64,000 bases of DNA from RYN-230 sp963768945 (GCA_963768945.1 CAVYJW010000003.1:372001-436000), one strand, 5' to 3'. Counted from the stretch's first letter, positions 16,527 through 25,380 are shown. The notes: generated from the letters alone by a model not told the origin. A program made the numbers and translations.

Positions 16527-16700
16527 GTGGAAACCGGACACCTAGGCGCACGGGCGCGCGAAAGGTGGACCGATGGGGCTGCCGGGACCGGAGGCGGGCC
16601 GTGCCGGGGATGATGGAGGCGGGGCGCGGAAGGGTGGCACCGGATGGGGGGACGAATCCGTCTTATCCGGGCAGGATTATGAGCCTTCCGCCAAACTGAT

Positions 16701-16713
16701 ATTTGGTATACCA
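16701..16713. promoter_or_regulatory. Candidate GntR operator 2
   Basis: A second exact copy of TGGTATACCA (16704-16713) with the same left flank (ATT) as operator 1. It lies in the 360-nt gap (16527-16889) between the enoyl-CoA hydratase and the SDR remnant/CoxG-like cluster. The rest of that gap has no convincing gene. Confidence 0.6.
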
Positions 16714-16889
16714 TCCTGCCAGCACGCTACCGGGAGGCGCCCCGCCAGGGCATGCGCAGCTCACCGCAGGCGTTGGACAGCCTTGACAGGGGTTACCGCG
16801 AGAGCGTTACCACTACGGCGTTACTGCATTACGGGTTGCCCGCGCCGGCCGCCCGCACGGTGGCCAGCGCACGGCAGAAGGGGTCTGCG

Positions 16890-17123
16890 GTGGATCTTCA
16901 GCTGGACGGAAAGGTGACCCCGGTCACCGGAGCCAGCAAAGGCATTGGTCGGCACGTCGCTGAGCATCCCGCCGCCGAAGGCGCCAATGTCGCCATTACC
17001 GCGCGGACAGCTGCGCCGCCGGAAGCCACCGCCAAGGAAATCCGGGCGCCCCGGCCCAGCTTCGTCAACGGGGCCCACATCCCGGTAGACAGGGCCCAGC
17101 GTAAAGCGATCATGGACAGGTAG
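16890..17123 (+). pseudogene. Short-chain dehydrogenase with internal deletion
   Basis: From the GTG at 16890 the frame reads DLQLDGKVTPVTGASKGIGR (the NAD-binding start of an SDR) to ITARTAAPPEATAKEIR, then jumps to SFVNGAHIPVDRAQRKAIMD, the normal C-terminal end of the same family. About 190 residues, including the catalytic Ser-Tyr-Lys, are missing while the frame is kept. This is a clear in-frame internal deletion; the product cannot be an active SDR. It sits 10 nt before the CoxG-like gene. Confidence 0.75.
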
Positions 17124-17133
17124 GGGCGGGGCT

Positions 17134-17826
17134 GTGCAGCTGACCAGCGCGATCCGGATCGGCCGGCCTGCTCCCGAGGTGCTCGACGCGCTGCTCGACG
17201 CCGGGACGGTGGCCGCCTGCCTGCCGGGCAGCCGCCTCATCGGCGAGGTTGCGGACGGCACGTACGCGGGGGAACTGCAGTTGCGGATCGGGCCGATGCA
17301 GGCCGTCTACGCCGGCACCGTGCACCTCGACAACGCCGACCGGGATGCGGGCACCGCCACGCTGCGCGCGCTGGGGTGGGAGCGCGGTGGCCAGGGCCGG
17401 GCCTACGCCAGCGTGACGCTGCGGGTGGAGCCCCGTGGCGCCAGCACCCGCGTGCTGATCAGCGCCGACCTGATGATCCGGGGCAGGGTTGCCGAGTACG
17501 CCCCGGGAGCGATCGGCCACGTCGGGCAGCGGCTGGTCGAGGAGTTCGCGGGCAACATCGAGCAGTTGCTCGCGTCCCAGGCCGGCCCGGGACCTGATGC
17601 CCGCGCAACAGTCCAGGACCGTCCCCGCCGCACCCAGGCGATGGCCGGCAATCGGCTGCTGACCGACAAGCGGGTCCGCGCCGCCTGGGCGCTGCTGCTG
17701 GCCGGCGGTGCGCTGGCGGCCGGTGCGCTGGCCGCGCTGGCGGCCTGGCGCCGCTTGCACCCGGCTTCGTCCCTGCCCCCCGATACCCCCTGGTACTTCT
17801 CGCACGAAGGGGCACGCCATGGCTAA
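17134..17826 (+). CDS. CoxG-like SRPBCC protein with C-terminal membrane helix
   Basis: A 230-residue protein. Residues 1-150 match the CoxG/SRPBCC helix-grip fold (IGRPAPEVLDALLDAGTVAACLPG, GELQLRIGPMQAVYAGTVHL, FAGNIEQLLA), and residues about 187-207 (WALLLAGGALAAGALAALAAW) form a membrane anchor. CoxG proteins accompany molybdenum hydroxylases, which fits the CoxM-like remnant upstream. The gene overlaps the NCS1 permease by eight bases, linking it to that transporter. It may bind a small aromatic or heterocyclic ligand; this is inference. Confidence 0.82.
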   Translation: MQLTSAIRIGRPAPEVLDALLDAGTVAACLPGSRLIGEVADGTYAGELQLRIGPMQAVYAGTVHLDNADRDAGTATLRALGWERGGQGRAYASVTLRVEPRGASTRVLISADLMIRGRVAEYAPGAIGHVGQRLVEEFAGNIEQLLASQAGPGPDARATVQDRPRRTQAMAGNRLLTDKRVRAAWALLLAGGALAAGALAALAAWRRLHPASSLPPDTPWYFSHEGARHG

Positions 17827-19309
17827 CCCGCCAGCCGAAGGTGCTCAGTCTGAGCTGAAACCGCTGCAGATCGAGGCCAACGGCATCAACGTCATCACCG
17901 ACGCCGAGCGCAAGGGGCACCCGCGCGACCTGTTCTGGCCCTGGTTCGCGGCCAATGTGTCCGTCCTCGGCCTCGGCTACGGCGCCTTCGTACTCGACTT
18001 CGGCGTCTCGTTCTGGCAGGCGATCGCGCTCGGGCTGATCGGGATCATCGTGTCCTTCCTGCTCTGCGGGTTCATCGCGGTGGCGGGCAAGCGGGGCTCG
18101 GCACCGACCATGGTGCTCGGCCGGGCCGCGTTCGGGGTCCGCGGCAACAAGCTCCCGTCGCTGATCTCCTGGCTGCTCACGGTGGGCTGGGAGACGGTAC
18201 TGATCATCCTGGCCACGCTGGCCACCGCGACCGTGTTCGAGCGGCTGGGCTGGGGCGGCGGCACCGGGGTCAAGGTGATCGCGCTGATCGTGGTGAGCGC
18301 GCTGACCGTGGCCGGCGGAGTAATGGGCTTCGACCTGATCATGCGCATGCAGTCGGTGATCACCTGGATCACCGGGGTGCTGACGGTGGTGTTCATCGCG
18401 CTGGTGGCGGACAAGATCCACTGGCACACGGTGTCCGCCATCCCGTCCGGCTCACCGCAGAAGTTCATCGGCGCCCTGGTGTTCGTGATGACCGGGTTCG
18501 GGCTGGGCTGGGTGAACGCGGCCGCGGATTACTCCCGCTACCTGCCGCGGCGCTCCTCGGGGCGCGGCGTGATCGGCTGGACCACGTTCGGCTCCTCTAT
18601 CGCCCCGATCTTCCTGCTGATCTTCGGCCTGCTGCTGGCCGGCTCCTCGGCCAAGCTGAGCAGCGCGATCGGCGCGGACCCGGTCGGGGCGCTGACCACC
18701 CTGCTGCCCACCTGGTTCCTGATCCCGTTCGCGATCGTGGCGGTGCTCGGCCTGGTCGGCGGCTCGGTGCTGGACATCTATTCCTCCGGCCTGGCCCTGC
18801 TCACCCTGGGCCTGCGCATCCCGCGGTACGCCGCCGCTCTCATCGACGGGACCGTGATGGTGCTCGGCACCATCTACGTAGTGTTCGTGGCCCACAATTT
18901 CCTCAACCAGTTCGAGGGCTTCCTGATCACGCTGGGCGTGCCGATCGCCGCCTGGTGCGGGATCATGCTGGCCGACATCATGCTGCGCCGGAAGGACTAC
19001 TCCGAGCCCGAGCTGTACGACCCGCGCGGCCGCTACGGTGACGTCCGGCTCGCCCCGCTGGCCATCATCGTGATCTCGACAGTGGTGGGCTGGGGCCTGG
19101 TCACCAACACCTACGCCAGCTGGCTCACCTGGCAGGGCTACCTGCTCGGCCCGCTGGGCCTGGGCGGCAAGACCGGCGCGTGGGCCTTCGCCAACCTGGG
19201 CGTGCTGGTCGCGCTGGTCATCGGGTTCGTGGCCGCGTGGGCGTTCGACGTCGCGCCGGTGCGGGCCCAGGAGTCCCGGCCCGTGCTGGCGCCCGCGACG
19301 GCCGCATGA
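17819..19309 (+). CDS. NCS1-family nucleobase permease (purine/cytosine/allantoin type)
   Basis: A 496-residue transporter with about 12 membrane helices. The N-terminal motif DLFWPWFAANVSVLGLGYGAF and the segments GKRGSAPTMVLGRAAFGVRGN and WVNAAADYSRYLPR are hallmarks of the NCS1 (codB-like) family, which imports nucleobases and related heterocycles with a cation. The ATG at 17819 is chosen over an upstream frame extension because it overlaps the CoxG-like stop and begins the family's usual N-terminus. Its stop overlaps the cysteine hydrolase start (ATGA). Confidence 0.92.
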   Translation: MANPPAEGAQSELKPLQIEANGINVITDAERKGHPRDLFWPWFAANVSVLGLGYGAFVLDFGVSFWQAIALGLIGIIVSFLLCGFIAVAGKRGSAPTMVLGRAAFGVRGNKLPSLISWLLTVGWETVLIILATLATATVFERLGWGGGTGVKVIALIVVSALTVAGGVMGFDLIMRMQSVITWITGVLTVVFIALVADKIHWHTVSAIPSGSPQKFIGALVFVMTGFGLGWVNAAADYSRYLPRRSSGRGVIGWTTFGSSIAPIFLLIFGLLLAGSSAKLSSAIGADPVGALTTLLPTWFLIPFAIVAVLGLVGGSVLDIYSSGLALLTLGLRIPRYAAALIDGTVMVLGTIYVVFVAHNFLNQFEGFLITLGVPIAAWCGIMLADIMLRRKDYSEPELYDPRGRYGDVRLAPLAIIVISTVVGWGLVTNTYASWLTWQGYLLGPLGLGGKTGAWAFANLGVLVALVIGFVAAWAFDVAPVRAQESRPVLAPATAA

Positions 19310-19872
19310 CCAAGCCAGCGGGCTGCCTGGCAGTCATCGACATGCAGCGGGTGTTCGGTCAGCCGGGCAGTCCCTGGCTGGCCCCGCGGTTTGGTGAGAT
19401 CGTCAAGCCGATCCGGGACCTGGTGACGGCCTTCCAGCCGGACGTGGTGTTCACCCGGTTCGTCGCGCCCGCCACCCCTGCGGGGTCCTGGCGGCGCTAC
19501 TACGAGGCGTGGCCCTTCGCGCTCCAGCCACCGGACGCCCGGATCTGGGAGTTGGTGGACGAGTTCGCCACAGCTGCCGGTCCTACGCTGGACACCACCA
19601 CGTTCAGCAAATGGGGCGCGGACCTGGCCCCGCGAGTGTGGGCGGCGGGCCGTGACGGCCTAGGGAACGAGCTCGTGCTCGTGGGGGTATCCACCGACTG
19701 CTGCGTGCTGTCCACCGCGCTGGCCGCGGCCGACGAGGGCGTCTCGGTGCGGGTCGTCGCGGACGCGTGCGCGGGCGTGGACGACGACACCCACCACAAG
19801 GCACTAGGCATCCTCCGGCTGTACGCCCCGCTGGTCGAGGTCGTGACCACGGATGATGTCCTGGACGGATGA
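19306..19872 (+). CDS. Isochorismatase-family cysteine hydrolase
   Basis: A 188-residue hydrolase with the Asp-Lys-Cys triad: Asp12 (AVIDMQRVFG), Lys102 (FSKWG) and Cys133 (GVSTDCCVLSTALAA). Members hydrolyse amide or ureido bonds (ureidoacrylate, N-carbamoylsarcosine, nicotinamide). Between an NCS1 permease and an ADP-ribosylglycohydrolase, a role in degrading a ring-opened or amide-bearing heterocycle is plausible. It overlaps both neighbours by four bases. Confidence 0.9.
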   Translation: MTKPAGCLAVIDMQRVFGQPGSPWLAPRFGEIVKPIRDLVTAFQPDVVFTRFVAPATPAGSWRRYYEAWPFALQPPDARIWELVDEFATAAGPTLDTTTFSKWGADLAPRVWAAGRDGLGNELVLVGVSTDCCVLSTALAAADEGVSVRVVADACAGVDDDTHHKALGILRLYAPLVEVVTTDDVLDG

Positions 19873-20936
19873 CTGCCCGCCGGGACCAGGACGCCGCCCG
19901 CCAGGACGCTGCCCGCCAGGACGCTGCCCGCCAGGACGCCGCGCGCCAGGACCGGGCGGCGGGCGCGCTGTACGGGCTGGCCGTGGGCGACGCGCTCGGC
20001 ATGCCCACCGAGTCGCTGCCCCGGCCGGAGATCGTGACCCGGTACGGCCCGCTGCTGGAGGACTTCCAGCCCGGCGCGCCGGACCAGCCCCTCGCCCCGG
20101 GGCTGCCCGCCGGGACCGTCACCGACGACACCGAGCAGGCGCTGCTGCTCGCGGACCTGATCATCGAGGGGGACGGCGCGGTCGACGAGGCGGAGTTCGC
20201 CCGGCGCCTGCTCGCCTGGGAAGAGGACATGCGGGACCGTGGCTCGCTCAGCCTGCTCGGCCCGTCCACCAGACGCGCGCTGTCCGCGCTGCTCGCCGGG
20301 ACCCCCCTGGACGAGACCGGCCGCGCCGGCACCACCAACGGCGCGGCCATGCGCATCACCCCGGTGGGCGTGGCCACCCCCGCCGCGGACCCGGACGAGC
20401 TGGTCGGCCGGGTGGTGACCGCCAGCCGGGTCACGCACAACACCGGGGTCGCGCTGGCCGGGGCGGCCGCGGTCGCCGCGGCGGTCAGCGCCGGAGTGGC
20501 CGGCGCCACCGTGCCCCAAGCGATCGCGGTCGCCGTGACCGCGGCCCAGCGCGCCGCAGGGCGCGGTCACTGGGTAGCTGCCGCCGACGTGGCGGCGCGG
20601 ATCACCTGGGCTACTGGGCTGACCGCCGGCCGGACCGTGGGGGAGGTGCTGGACCTCGTCTACACACTGGTCGGCACCAGCCTGGTCACCCAGGAGTCGG
20701 TGCCTGCCGCGTTCGCCATGCTGGCCGCCGTCCCCGGCGACCCCTGGCTAGCCTGCCGGATGGCGGCGTCGGCAGGCGGGGACTGCGACACGATCGCGGC
20801 GATCACCGGCGCGATCGGCGGCGCCTGCCACGGGACGGCGGCCTTCCCGGAGCAGGCCCGGGTCACGGTCAGCGCGGTCAACGGCCTGAGGCTTGACGAG
20901 GTGGCGGCCAGGCTTCTCCTGGTGCGCGGCCCGTGA
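19869..20936 (+). CDS. ADP-ribosylglycohydrolase family protein
   Basis: A 355-residue all-helical ARH/DraG-type hydrolase with the two-metal motifs GDALGMPTE, TDDTEQALLLADLI and GGDCDTIAAITGAIGG. Family members cleave N- or O-glycosidic bonds to ribose. In this operon a nucleoside-type substrate is more likely than a modified protein, because a PfkB sugar kinase follows directly (GTGA overlap). The N-terminus carries four 15-nt repeats (19887-19946) coding Gln-Asp-Ala-Ala-Arg units, which are not part of the family fold and precede the conserved GALYGLAVGDALG start. Confidence 0.9.
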   Translation: MTARRDQDAARQDAARQDAARQDAARQDRAAGALYGLAVGDALGMPTESLPRPEIVTRYGPLLEDFQPGAPDQPLAPGLPAGTVTDDTEQALLLADLIIEGDGAVDEAEFARRLLAWEEDMRDRGSLSLLGPSTRRALSALLAGTPLDETGRAGTTNGAAMRITPVGVATPAADPDELVGRVVTASRVTHNTGVALAGAAAVAAAVSAGVAGATVPQAIAVAVTAAQRAAGRGHWVAAADVAARITWATGLTAGRTVGEVLDLVYTLVGTSLVTQESVPAAFAMLAAVPGDPWLACRMAASAGGDCDTIAAITGAIGGACHGTAAFPEQARVTVSAVNGLRLDEVAARLLLVRGP

Positions 20937-21877
20937 CCATCCAGCGGCTCCTATACCTCGGCAACGTCGTCGTGGACATCGTGCTGGACGTGCCGGCGCT
21001 GCCGGGGCGCGGCGGCGATGTGCTGGCGAGCCGGTCCCAGCTCACCCCGGGCGGCGGGTTCAACGTGATGGCCGCGGCGGCCCGGCAGGGCCTGCCCGTG
21101 GCCTACGCCGGGGCGCACGGCACCGGGCCGTTCGCCGACCTGGCCCGCGCCGGGCTGGCCGCCGAGGGCATTGAGGTGCTCCAGCCGCCCACGCCGGACC
21201 TGGACACCGGCCTCGTGGTCGCCGTGGTGGACGACACGGCCGAGCGGACGTTCGTGACCAGCCCCGGCGCCGAGGCCGCGCTGACCGCCGCGGACCTGGC
21301 CCGCGTGACCGCCCGGCCCGGCGACGCGGTGGCCCTGTCCGGGTACGGGCTGGTGCACCCCAGCAACCGCGGCGCGCTGCTCGGCTGGCTGACCCGGCTG
21401 CCCGCGTCGAACACGGTCGTGTTCGATCCCGGGCCCCTGGTCGCGTCGATTCCGCCGGCCGCGCTGGACCAGGTGCTCCGCCGGGCGGACTGGCTGACCT
21501 GCAACGCGCGCGAGGCGGCGGCGCTGACCGGACGCGGCAGACCGCCCGCGGCGCTGCGCGCGCTGGCGGCCCGTCTCGCCGGTGACGGCCGCCACGGTGC
21601 GGGCGTGCTGGTCCGCACCGGATCGGACGGCTGCCTGCTGTCTTTTTCCGCAACGGAACCGCTCGCGGTGCCGGGCTTCCGGGTCACCGAACTCGACTCC
21701 AACGGGGCGGGCGACACCCACACGGGCGCCTTCATCGCGACGCTGGCATCGGGGGCGGACGCGCCGCGGGCGGCCCGGCGGGCTAATGCCGCGGCGGCGA
21801 TTTCGGTGACCCGGCGCGGGCCGGCTACTGCGCCTAACGCCACTGAACTGGCGCAGTTCCTTTCCACGGTGTCTTGA
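20933..21877 (+). CDS. PfkB-family carbohydrate/nucleoside kinase
   Basis: A 314-residue ribokinase-like enzyme. The N-terminal motif is PGGGFNVMAAAARQG and the catalytic/anion-hole motif is ELDSNGAGDTHTGAFIATLA (Asp is the base). It transfers phosphate from ATP to a sugar or nucleoside hydroxyl. As the last gene of the run it probably phosphorylates the ribose or ribosyl product released by the preceding glycohydrolase. The GTG start overlaps the upstream stop. Confidence 0.92.
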   Translation: MTIQRLLYLGNVVVDIVLDVPALPGRGGDVLASRSQLTPGGGFNVMAAAARQGLPVAYAGAHGTGPFADLARAGLAAEGIEVLQPPTPDLDTGLVVAVVDDTAERTFVTSPGAEAALTAADLARVTARPGDAVALSGYGLVHPSNRGALLGWLTRLPASNTVVFDPGPLVASIPPAALDQVLRRADWLTCNAREAAALTGRGRPPAALRALAARLAGDGRHGAGVLVRTGSDGCLLSFSATEPLAVPGFRVTELDSNGAGDTHTGAFIATLASGADAPRAARRANAAAAISVTRRGPATAPNATELAQFLSTVS

Positions 21878-21943
21878 ACACGGTGTGATGAACACTTTCC
21901 CGGCGGTGGTGTAAGAACACGCCAATCGTGGAATAGAGCTCTG

Positions 21944-21961
21944 CGTAATTGATCAATTACG
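21944..21961. promoter_or_regulatory. 18-bp perfect palindrome before the histone-like gene
   Basis: CGTAATTGATCAATTACG is a perfect palindrome, AT-rich in a very GC-rich region. It ends at the ribosome-binding site GGGGGGAGA and 11 nt before the ATG at 21973. Its symmetry and place suggest an operator that blocks transcription or translation start of the histone-like gene. Confidence 0.6.
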
Positions 21962-21972
21962 GGGGGAGATCA

Positions 21973-23309
21973 ATGCCGGTGCAAACCACGGCACGAACGG
22001 CCGTTCGCCGCAAATCGGCGGCGACCGTGCGTACCGGAGCGATTCGCAGCAATGCGGCCAAGAATGCCGCCAACAGTCGGAAATCCAGGACTAGCACGAA
22101 GGTGACCGGCGCCAAGCCAATGCGCGGCGCGGCCACGGGGGCGAGGAGCATGCGGACCACAGGAGGTGCTGCGAGGACCGTGTCCTCCGCCGCCGTGAAG
22201 GTCGCCTCGTCGGCGACCCAGATGGCGGCGGCGGCTACCAGGGCCACCTCGTCGGCGAAGACCATGTCCACCGCCATGCAGGCGATGAACACCGCCACCA
22301 AGACCATGTCGACCGCCATGCAGGCCATGAACATGGCGACCAAGGCCATGTCGTCCGCGGCCAAGGCGCTGACCGGGGCGGCCGTGGCGATCTCGGCCGC
22401 GCCCGCCTCCGGCTCCGCGGGGACCCGGAGCCGGGCCACGGCGAAGCCCAGAAGCACGGCGAAGCCCAGGAGTGCCGCGAAGCCCAGGAGCCCAGGAGTG
22501 CCGCGAAGCCGAAGAGCACCGCGACGCGTAAGAGCACCGCGACGCGTAAGAGCACGGTGGGTTCGAGGACGGCCGCGAGGCCAAGGATGGCCGCGAAGCC
22601 GAAGCCGCGGGCGGCCGCGAAGCCCAAGGCGCCCGCCCGGCCGCGGACCGCGTCCAGGTCTCGCACGGTGGCCGGCACGTCGGCGGCGATGGCCAGGTCC
22701 CGGGCCACCGCCACGGTACGCAAGACCGTGACGGCGGCGAAGCCGGCCACGGCGACCCGCCGGGCGACGGCCGCCAAGCCGCGGACGACCTCGTCTCGCA
22801 CGGCGTCATCGCGCACGATCGCCCCATCCAGGACGGCGTCGTCCCGGACTGCAACGGGCCGGGCGCCGGCGAAGCCCAGGATGACAGCGAAGCCGAAGAT
22901 GACAGCGAAGCCGAAGCCGAAGACGGCAGCGAAGCCCCGGACGTCCGTCAAGCCGAGGACGTCCGTCTACGCCAAGTCCACGGCGACGACGCCGCGGGCC
23001 GCGATCAAGCCGAGGACGACCGCCCGGCCGGGGCTGGCCTCGAAGCCGGCGCTGGTCAAGAAGGCAGGCACGGCAATGAAGCCGGGCATGAAGCCGGGCA
23101 TGAAGCCGGGCATGAAGCCGGGCATGAAGCCGGGCATGAAGCCGGCAATCGCCAGGCCGGCCGTTTCCCGGCCCACCATGGGCCGTCCGGGTACGGCCCG
23201 ACCGGGGATTCCGGCCGTGACCCCTGGTGGATCCCAGCCGGGCAACGGCATGCCTGCCGCCCCGGGTACGGACCGTTACCGCGACATGCTGGCCGGTCTC
23301 ATGCGCTGA
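21973..23309 (+). pseudogene. Histone-H1-like Ala/Lys/Arg/Pro repeat protein, frameshifted by 8-bp duplication
   Basis: The start ATG follows GGGGGGAGA. The protein is basic and low in complexity. An Ala/Ser/Thr/Met region has repeated ATKTMSTAMQAMN-like units, then come KPRSTAKPRSAAK repeats, and a long AKPK/RTASR/KPRT tail ending in six MKPG units (12-nt repeat, 23076-23147). This is the composition of bacterial H1-like, DNA-compacting proteins. The direct 8-bp duplication CCCAGGAG at 22483-22490 and 22491-22498 shifts the frame. Removing one copy restores a single frame of about 445 codons (KPRSAAKPRSAAKPKSTATR). As it stands, frame 1 runs to 22731 and the downstream frame ends at 23309. 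Confidence 0.7.
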
Positions 23310-23439
23310 GGCGGCCACGCCGTAAGTAAGCCCAGCGGCCGGCTGGCCGGGTGCAGTGCCTCACCGAGGCGCCGCGTGGACCCCGGCCATGCCGGCCGCC
23401 GGGCTGTCCTGCTCCGGGGGCCCGCATCCACCGCCTCCC

Positions 23440-24195
23440 TCAGCGCGGTGGATACCCTGAGGGCTGGGCCAGGCGACCGGCGGGGGGCGTGCGTGCCCGG
23501 TAAATCCAGAACGTGAGCTGGATGAGCAGGGCGGACAGGATCCAGGCCGCGGCCACATCGGTGAACCAGTGCCAGTCACACCACACCAGCGCCGTCCCTA
23601 CGCCCAGCCACAGCAGCCCGAGGCCGGCCAGGGCCAGGTACCGGATCCGGGCCGGCTGCCCGGCCACCAGCATCAGCACGGCCAGCGAGAAGCACACGCA
23701 CGCGGTGCTGGTGTGACCGGACGGGAAGACGCCCAGGGCGCCGGGGGAAACCGGGGGGAGGCCCGGCCCGGGACGGGCGATCAGGATCTTTGCCGGGATG
23801 ACCGTGCCGAGCAGTAGCGCCACGCCGGTCAGGGCAATGAGCACGGGGCGGATCGTGTGCCGCCGGATGGCCAGGGCCAGCGCGACCGCGGCGAGGATCG
23901 GCACGGCCACGGTGGTCATGCCGAGGTCGGTGAGCAGCGGAGCTGGCCCGTGCGGGGTGTCGCTGAGCCACCGCCACGCAGGCGAGTGGGCCCGGGGCAG
24001 CACCGCGTCGCGGATCCGCTCGTCCAGGGTGACCAGCGGGCCATGAACCAGCACGTTGATGGTCAGGATGGCCAGGATCAGCAGCAGGCCGCCCGGGATG
24101 AGCCAGGAATACCGTGGGCCGGGGTGACGGCGCGGAGCGGCCGGCGCGTTGCCTGCCTCATCCACGCTGACCCGGTCTGCGCTGGCCCTATCCAC
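23440..24195 (-). CDS. PAP2-family phosphatase (membrane)
   Basis: An integral membrane phosphatase of about 250 residues with five to six helices. Motif 2 is PSGHTSTA and motif 3 retains His and Asp in HWFTDVAAAW. Motif 1 is KILIARPGP, where the usual second Arg is Gly, and the motif-3 Arg is absent, so activity may be altered. Starts at GTG 24195 or 24165 are both possible. A far longer open frame on this strand is only the antisense of the kinase gene. It probably dephosphorylates lipid phosphates and is divergent from the lipid kinase gene at 24499. Confidence 0.8.
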   Translation of the reverse strand: MDRASADRVSVDEAGNAPAAPRRHPGPRYSWLIPGGLLLILAILTINVLVHGPLVTLDERIRDAVLPRAHSPAWRWLSDTPHGPAPLLTDLGMTTVAVPILAAVALALAIRRHTIRPVLIALTGVALLLGTVIPAKILIARPGPGLPPVSPGALGVFPSGHTSTACVCFSLAVLMLVAGQPARIRYLALAGLGLLWLGVGTALVWCDWHWFTDVAAAWILSALLIQLTFWIYRARTPPAGRLAQPSGYPPR

Positions 24196-24498
24196 TCTGA
24201 GTGAGGGTACCCGCCGTGGCGGCTGCTCAACGGGTCCAGGGGGAGTGAACCAGGATCCGTCCGGGAGAACCCCGCGAAGCCGGCAGTCGTCGTCACCCAG
24301 GCGGTGGCCGGCCCGGCGGCCAGTTGCCCTGGTGCCCCTGGATACCGTGGCGGCATGGTTGCTCCGACGGTGAGCCAGCGGTCCGCTCCGGCGAGGCCTG
24401 GCGGACCGACGAGGAGATGTTGAGCCGGCGCCGCTGACGCCCGGCCGGGGCGCCTGCCAGCGGGCGGGAGGCGCGTGACTTAGCCTGATCGAGCCACT

Positions 24499-25380
24499 AT
24501 GGCCGCTGCAGCGATCATCATCAACCGAACCCGGGTCCGGGATCTGCCCCGGTTCCGGCGTCAGTGCTGCCTGGCGGCGCGGGTGGCGGGCTGGGAGCCC
24601 ACCTTCGCCGAGACCACCCCGGGCGATCACGGCCTGGGAGCAGCGCGGGATGCGCTCGCGGCCGGGGCCGGCCTGGTCGTCGCGGCGGGCGGCGACGGCA
24701 CCGTCCGGGCCTGCGCGCAGGCCCTGGCCGGCACCGGCGTCCCGCTGGTCATCGTGCCGCGCGGCACAGCCAACCTGGCCGCCCGGGCGCTGGGGATACC
24801 GGCCCGGCCGGACGCCGCCCTCGCGGCCGGGTTCGGCGGCAGGGACCACCCGATCGACCTGGCCGAGGCCGACGGGATGCTGTTCGCCGCCATGGCCGGG
24901 ATCGGGCTCGACGCCGCGGTCGTCAGCAGCACTCCTGACCTGCTCAAACGCCATCTTGGCTGGCTGGCTTACGCGGCCGGCGGGGTGACCCGGCTGGCCG
25001 GGCGGCGCCGCGTGTTCACCCTGCGCCTGGACGGCGGCCCGCGACTGACCCGGCTCGCCAGGTCCGTGGTGGTGGGCAACGTCGGGCTGCTGCCGGGTGG
25101 GTTCGCGCTGCTGCCCGACGCGCGGCCCGACGACGGCCTGCTCGACGTCGGGATCCTGGCCCCGGCGGGCCCGGCAGGCTGGGGCCGGGTGGCCCGGCGC
25201 GTGCTCACCGGCAGCCGCCACGACGATCAGAACCTGGAACGGTACCGGGCCCGGCGGATCGAGATCGAGGCCGACGCGGAGCTGCCGCGGGAGGTCGACG
25301 GGGAGGTCATCACGCCGGGCCGGTCGCTCACGGTCACGCTGCGCCGCGCTGCGCTGCTGGTTCGGGTGCCTGTCCGGTAG
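24499..25380 (+). CDS. Diacylglycerol/lipid kinase catalytic-domain protein
   Basis: A 293-residue DAGK_cat/YegS-like kinase. The nucleotide-binding motif is VVAAGGDGTVRACAQAL (GGDGT at 64-68), followed by VIVPRGTANLAARALG, GIGLDAAVV and LLPDARPDDGLLDVGIL. The C-terminal REVDGEVITPG is the usual last strand. It phosphorylates diacylglycerol or a related lipid. Its place beside a divergent PAP2 phosphatase suggests opposing reactions on a shared lipid pool. Confidence 0.92.
   Translation: MAAAAIIINRTRVRDLPRFRRQCCLAARVAGWEPTFAETTPGDHGLGAARDALAAGAGLVVAAGGDGTVRACAQALAGTGVPLVIVPRGTANLAARALGIPARPDAALAAGFGGRDHPIDLAEADGMLFAAMAGIGLDAAVVSSTPDLLKRHLGWLAYAAGGVTRLAGRRRVFTLRLDGGPRLTRLARSVVVGNVGLLPGGFALLPDARPDDGLLDVGILAPAGPAGWGRVARRVLTGSRHDDQNLERYRARRIEIEADAELPREVDGEVITPGRSLTVTLRRAALLVRVPVR

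Noticed and set aside
22440..23150. Possible CRISPR-like array
   Set aside because: The repeats are 12-18 nt, contiguous without spacers, and encode a Lys/Pro/Ala-rich protein.
24196..25221. Long minus-strand extension of the PAP2 frame
   Set aside because: It is the complement of the diacylglycerol-kinase gene, which has clear motifs. High GC content creates such shadows.
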